Source: Endothia cerciana
Taxonomy: Eukaryota > Ascomycota > Sordariomycetes > Diaporthales > Cryphonectriaceae
Length of the DNA stretch: 11,124 nt
Assembly: GCA_026119935.1 (NCBI GenBank)
Contig: JALRMH010000141.1
Location: forward strand, 1 to 11,124
Direction: 5' to 3'
The translations under genes and the position numbers were made by a program. This document shows, piece after piece, positions 7,767 to 11,124 of the stretch. Numbering within the stretch: position 1 is the stretch's first letter; every line of letters begins with the position of its first letter. A model generated the notes under the pieces. The model saw nothing but the letters and a program-made list of their open reading frames with translations, ran no database searches and was not told the DNA's origin.

Positions 7767-9935
7767 ATGCTAATTCTGTCTCTTAAAGAAGCCTAGGCAA
7801 GACTGCTTAGCAGCTACTAAGGCTAGCAGAGCTAGCTGTCTTACTCATCTCGCTTCAGCAGTGCCCCTCCTTAATAGTCAAACCCCTTCTAAAATATAGC
7901 CGATAAGATTTAAGAGGAATTCAATAGAGAAGGGGAGAGGCGTTTTACAACGCCTGCTAGAGAGGCCTAGTCTATCCTTTCTATACCTACGCCTGCACTA
8001 TTTACAATACTACCTCAACAGCACTTAGACACAGCGCCTGATCTAAGCCGGGTGATCATGAATTCGATGAATATAAGCTATCCTGCGATTAGTAGTGCTC
8101 TGTTAGCAGAGCGTCTAGACTACTTCGACCTAGAGCTACCTAACCCTCTATTAGAGAGGGCAGGCGCGATTTTCCAGCACTTTTTCCTAGGGATCACCTT
8201 TTATTAGAAGCTGCGTAATAATAAGGACTAGTCTCTAGAGGCAGGCACACTTAGCAAGATGTATTAGATGTATATAGCATTCGCTATCTACGATATCAAG
8301 GCCTTTATCCTATAGCGTAAGCAGATTACAGACACAGCACTAATAAGCCTGATTAGATAGCAGCTGATAGACTTAGCCTGCTATATATAGATGCCGAACT
8401 AGGTTTTCAATTTTAAAAGCAAGATGATCCTGCGCTATAGAGGGAAATACAGCCTAGAAGTGCGCTAGGTGGTCATCCCCTGTCTTTATAAGAACTACTG
8501 GTTTATAGCGATCTACAACTACTACTGCTATATTATCTAGGTTCTAGATTCCTTCTATTATAAGAAAAAAGCAGTTTGAAGGACGATCGTCAGCCTAATC
8601 AAGCTGCATCTAGATATAATGAAGAGGCTGCCTAAGGATAAAGCCCTTACCTACCAGCATATCAGGACGTTCCTGCAGAAAGACAGATAGAGCTGTGGCC
8701 TGTATATAGCGAATAATCTACACTTCTTTTTCTAGGAACTAGAGCAGTAGGACAGCAAAGCATTTACCGACTAGCAGCAATCAGCCTTATGCGCGAAGTC
8801 AGACAGCAGCAGCATCCCGCCCTAGCGATGTATTGAAAAGGCCTTTTTAGTAGCGATCCGATCAGAGCTGGGCTTAGCAGGAGGGGTCCTATAGAAGGGC
8901 GAATTCCTTAAGAGAAGCCTAGATGCTTAGAGGCACGACAGCAGTGTTAAAGGGTTTGCAAAGCTGCAGATCTCGGATAGAGCTAAGGAGGCCTAGGTTA
9001 ACCCGACGAACTTCCGGCTCAGCCCTGCAAAGGTAGTTGATTTCGCACTACAGGCAGCTGATCAGATATGCTGCTTGCTGCTACCTATACTACTCAGCCT
9101 TATAGCAGCAGAGCAGCATATACCCTTGCCTACCTTAGTGCCTGAGAGTATAAGGATGCTGTCACTTAAAAGGCCTGGCCTGAGCTTTGCGAAAGGCATA
9201 ATGTAGATTAAGATTGCGAGAAAAGGCTATACTGCTGTGCTGCCCTCTATATCGCCTGTCTATTCTCCTGCAGGCTCTGATCAGGGCGTAGCATCTCTGC
9301 AGGGCTCTTCTCCGAGAGGCTCTCTTATAAATTTCGAGATGATGCCGGGCATTAATGCGATGATCTCTCCGCCTAGGCCCTCTCAGCAGCCAGAAGGAAT
9401 GCCGCGATCCTTCAGCGGCAAAGACATAGCCTAGCAGGCGATCGCAAAATCTATATCTTAGATAAGTCTTAGACAGAAGCCCCTGTTAAGAACCTCAAGT
9501 TTAAGGAGCGATGTGTCTATAGCGAGCCGCGCCTTAATAGAAGCTTTACAAGGGCGATCAGGACAGGGCTACTGCCTACTGTTCTCTATACTTATCGCGA
9601 ACCTATCTCAGCAGCCTATGCTGACCTATGAAGCTGGTTTTAAGGGATAGCAGAGAGTGCTAGACAGGCCTGTAGAGAGGGAGAGCACTAATCAGGGCTA
9701 GGAAGCGAGGGCGGAGAGGGCCTAGAGGCGGGAGGCGAGCAGGCCTGCTTAGGTATTAAAATCCGGAAGATAGCAGAAAGGGAAGGAGAACAAAAAAACA
9801 GGATTAATCATAGTTGAGTAGGACAGTAGAAAAGAGAGACTACCTAGCAAGAGGGGCAGAGATATAGCAGGTATAGAGATGCAGCATTGTTTTTTCTTCT
9901 TCTCTTACTTTAAAGGGAGTATTTCTATACTATAG
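7767..9935 (+). pseudogene. Ulp1/SENP-like cysteine protease (C48), broken
   Basis: A single frame starting at ATG 7767 is followable for over 550 codons with no indel but about 24 TAG, 4 TAA and 1 TGA up to 9434; it continues to TAG at 9933-9935. Around codons 230-315 is the protease core: VVIPCLYKNYWFIAIYN, then VLDSFYYKK, then LQKDR-stop-SCGLYIANNL. Asp 261, Gln 304 and Cys 310 match the catalytic Asp, oxyanion Gln and nucleophile Cys of Ulp1. The spacings 244-261 (17) and 261-310 (49) equal those of yeast His514/Asp531/Cys580. The His position is TAC (8496-8498, Tyr), one C-to-T change from CAC. Such enzymes cleave SUMO-type ubiquitin-like proteins; many transposons also carry them. The N-terminus is Ser/Gln-rich. 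The Ser/Pro-rich C-terminus includes 65 codons free of stops (9237-9431). The start is inferred from the frame, and the end is uncertain because it lies inside a tandem repeat. Confidence 0.78.
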
Positions 9936-10511
9936 CTCTGATCATTACTAACCTAGCTCTAGCGAGCTATTAATATAGTCAGATTCTTATAAATATAGCC
10001 TTGTTCTTCTTGCTTGACTTAATAATATATAACTACTCCTTAGTTAAGGTGTGATAGTAGGAGGGAGAGACTACCTGGTAAGGGGGGCAGAGGCATAGTA
10101 GATATAGAGATGCAGTATTGTTTTTTCTTCTTCTCTTACTTTAGAGGGAGCATTTCTATACTATAGCTCTAATTATCACTAATCTAGCTCTAGCAAGCTG
10201 TTAATACAGCCAGATTCTTATAAATATAGCCTTGTTCTTCTTGCTTGACTTAATAATGTATAACCACTTCTTAGTTAAAGTGTGATAGTAGGAGGGAGAG
10301 ACTACCTGGTAAGAGGGGCAGAGGTATAGCAGGTATAGAGATGCAGCATTGTTTTTTCTTCTTCTCTTACTTTAAAGAGAGCATTTCTATACTACAGCTC
10401 TGATTATTACTAACCTAGCTCTAGCAAGCTGTTAATACAGCTAGATTCTTATAAATATAGCCCTATTCTTCTTGCTTGACTTAATACATAACCACTTTTT
10501 AATCAAGGTGT
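9834..10511. repeat. tandem array of three 231 bp units
   Basis: Units begin GAGAGACTACCT at 9834, 10065 and 10296, exactly 231 bases apart; the third departs from the pattern near 10511. Each holds a GGGGCAGAG..ATAGAGATGCAG section, a TTTTTTCTTCTTCTCTTACTTT tract (here interrupted by no more than a base or two), CTAACCTAGCTCTAGC-type sequence and TTGCTTGACTTAAT. The length is a multiple of three and the first unit overlaps the end of the protease frame, so the array may have grown by duplicating the gene's 3' end. Units differ mainly by C/T and G/A. Confidence 0.9.
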
Positions 10512-11080
10512 CCTGCAGCTCTGCTAGCTATAGGTTTAGAGTGCATTTCCACTTCTTAGTTAAAGTCTCCTACAGCTCTGCTAACTATAAGTTTAAAGTG
10601 CATTTCCACCCCTTAGTTAAGGTCTCCTATAGCTCTGCCAGCTGCGAATTTTAAGTGTATTTCTGCTCTTTAGCTTTAATCAGCTGTCGGTACAGCCAGC
10701 CTTGTATAAATATAGCTCTGTTCTTCTTGCTTGACTTAATGCATAACCACTTCTTAGTCAAGGTGTCCTGCAGCTCTGCTAGCTGTAGGTTTAGGGTGCA
10801 TTTCCACTCTTTAGTCAAGGTCTCCTGCAGCTCTGCTAACTGCGAATTTTAAGTGTATTTCTGCTCTCTTGCTCTAATCAGCTGTCAGTACAGCTAGACT
10901 TATATAAATATAGCCCTGTTCTTCTTGCTTGACTTAATGCATAATTATCTCAGTTAAGATCTCCTGCAGCTCTGTCAGCTGTAGGTTTAGAAAGTATTTC
11001 TATTCACTAGCTCTAATCAGCTATAAGTAAAGCTAGATTTATATAAATATAGCCCTGTTCTTCTTGCTTGACTTAATATA
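10474..11080. repeat. tandem units with a 57 bp sub-repeat in 3, 2, 1 copies
   Basis: The marker GCTTGACTTAAT continues from the 231 bp array and recurs at 10474, 10729, 10927 and 11066, spacings 255, 198 and 139. The shrinking length comes from an internal sub-repeat (CCACTTCTTAGTTAAAGTCTCC then AGCTCTGCTA..GTGCATTT), which starts at 10492, 10549 and 10606 in the first unit, at 10747 and 10804 in the second, and once in the third. Between sub-repeats and the next marker each unit has TAATCAGCTGT..GTA and TATAAATATAGCCCTGTTCTTC. Because 57 is 19 codons, two short open frames (10472-10654 and 10655-10852) read a 19-residue periodic peptide, which I regard as a by-product. Confidence 0.88.
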
Positions 11081-11124
11081 TATATTAGATAAAAAATAAA
11101 AATTATAAAATAAAGAGTTTATCT
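11081..11124. other. AT-rich end of window
   Basis: After the last array marker the sequence becomes nearly all A and T (TATATATATTAGATAAAAAATA), and no feature is seen. Thirteen bases at 11101-11113 are the exact complement of 8-20, but both are A/T only. Confidence 0.5.

Noticed and set aside
201..7779. Shared ATGCTAATTCTGT at 201-213 and 7767-7779
   Set aside because: The match stops at both sides and the two contexts differ, so chance or minor relatedness is enough.
9237..9434. 65-codon open frame as a separate small gene
   Set aside because: It is in the same frame as the protease pseudogene on both sides and begins at GTG; it is a stretch of that gene between two TAG codons.
7767..9935. 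Genome with TAG reassigned to glutamine
   Set aside because: TAA and TGA also interrupt frames, CAG codons remain, the catalytic His is changed by the same C-to-T type, and non-coding repeats show the same mutations.
10472..10852. Two short open frames encoding a 19-residue repeated peptide
   Set aside because: They lie wholly in tandem repeats whose 57 bp period keeps any open frame open, start at non-ATG codons and show no independent coding evidence.
8..11113. 13-base inverted match between 8-20 and 11101-11113 as terminal inverted repeats of one large element
   Set aside because: Both sites are purely A/T in AT-rich ends of the window, the match does not extend, and no target duplication can be seen.

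Overview
The window looks like a transposon-rich, accessory-type stretch from a filamentous ascomycete (Pezizomycotina). No intact gene is visible. Long coding frames can be followed for hundreds of codons, but they are broken almost entirely by TAG, with fewer TAA and TGA. TpA, CTAG and TTAG are very common, while many CpG sites survive. This is the pattern expected from CpA-to-TpA changes on both strands (CAG and TGG both become TAG), the usual mark of repeat-induced point mutation (RIP) in fungi. The organism and the RIP reading are inferred from composition and gene families, not from a database match.

Layout. 1-227: AT-rich DNA ending in a degenerate tRNA-like sequence. 228-731: a broken, unrecognised gene with a GC-rich start and an AT-rich remainder. 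892-2297: eleven units of a 111-134 bp tandem repeat (repeat T). 2298-2555 and 5255-5515: two direct copies of a second repeat (repeat A) with a TATA-like motif, each entered from the same point of a T unit. Between them, 2839-4980 is a small retroelement: 225/226 bp direct repeats around a decayed retrotransposon Gag gene with no pol, inserted into T-type DNA. 5753-6201: four more T units.

6202-9935 holds a divergent pair of broken genes. The minus-strand one (about 7118 down to 6315) encodes an unrecognised protein with three Cys-x2-Cys pairs. The plus-strand one (about 7767 to 9935) encodes a Ulp1/SENP-like cysteine protease (peptidase family C48). Its Asp, Gln and Cys active-site positions survive with the spacing of yeast Ulp1, but the His codon reads Tyr. 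Each gene has a pyrimidine-rich tract upstream on its own coding strand, in the roughly 560 bp between them. 9834-11080: a second, unrelated tandem array. It starts as three 231 bp units that overlap the end of the protease frame, then becomes units with an internal 57 bp sub-repeat present three, two and one times.

Taken together, the window holds two satellite families, a gag-only retroelement, and a protease plus Cys-rich gene pair that may be cargo or machinery of a larger mobile element. That last link is a hypothesis. None of the proteins appears functional as written.
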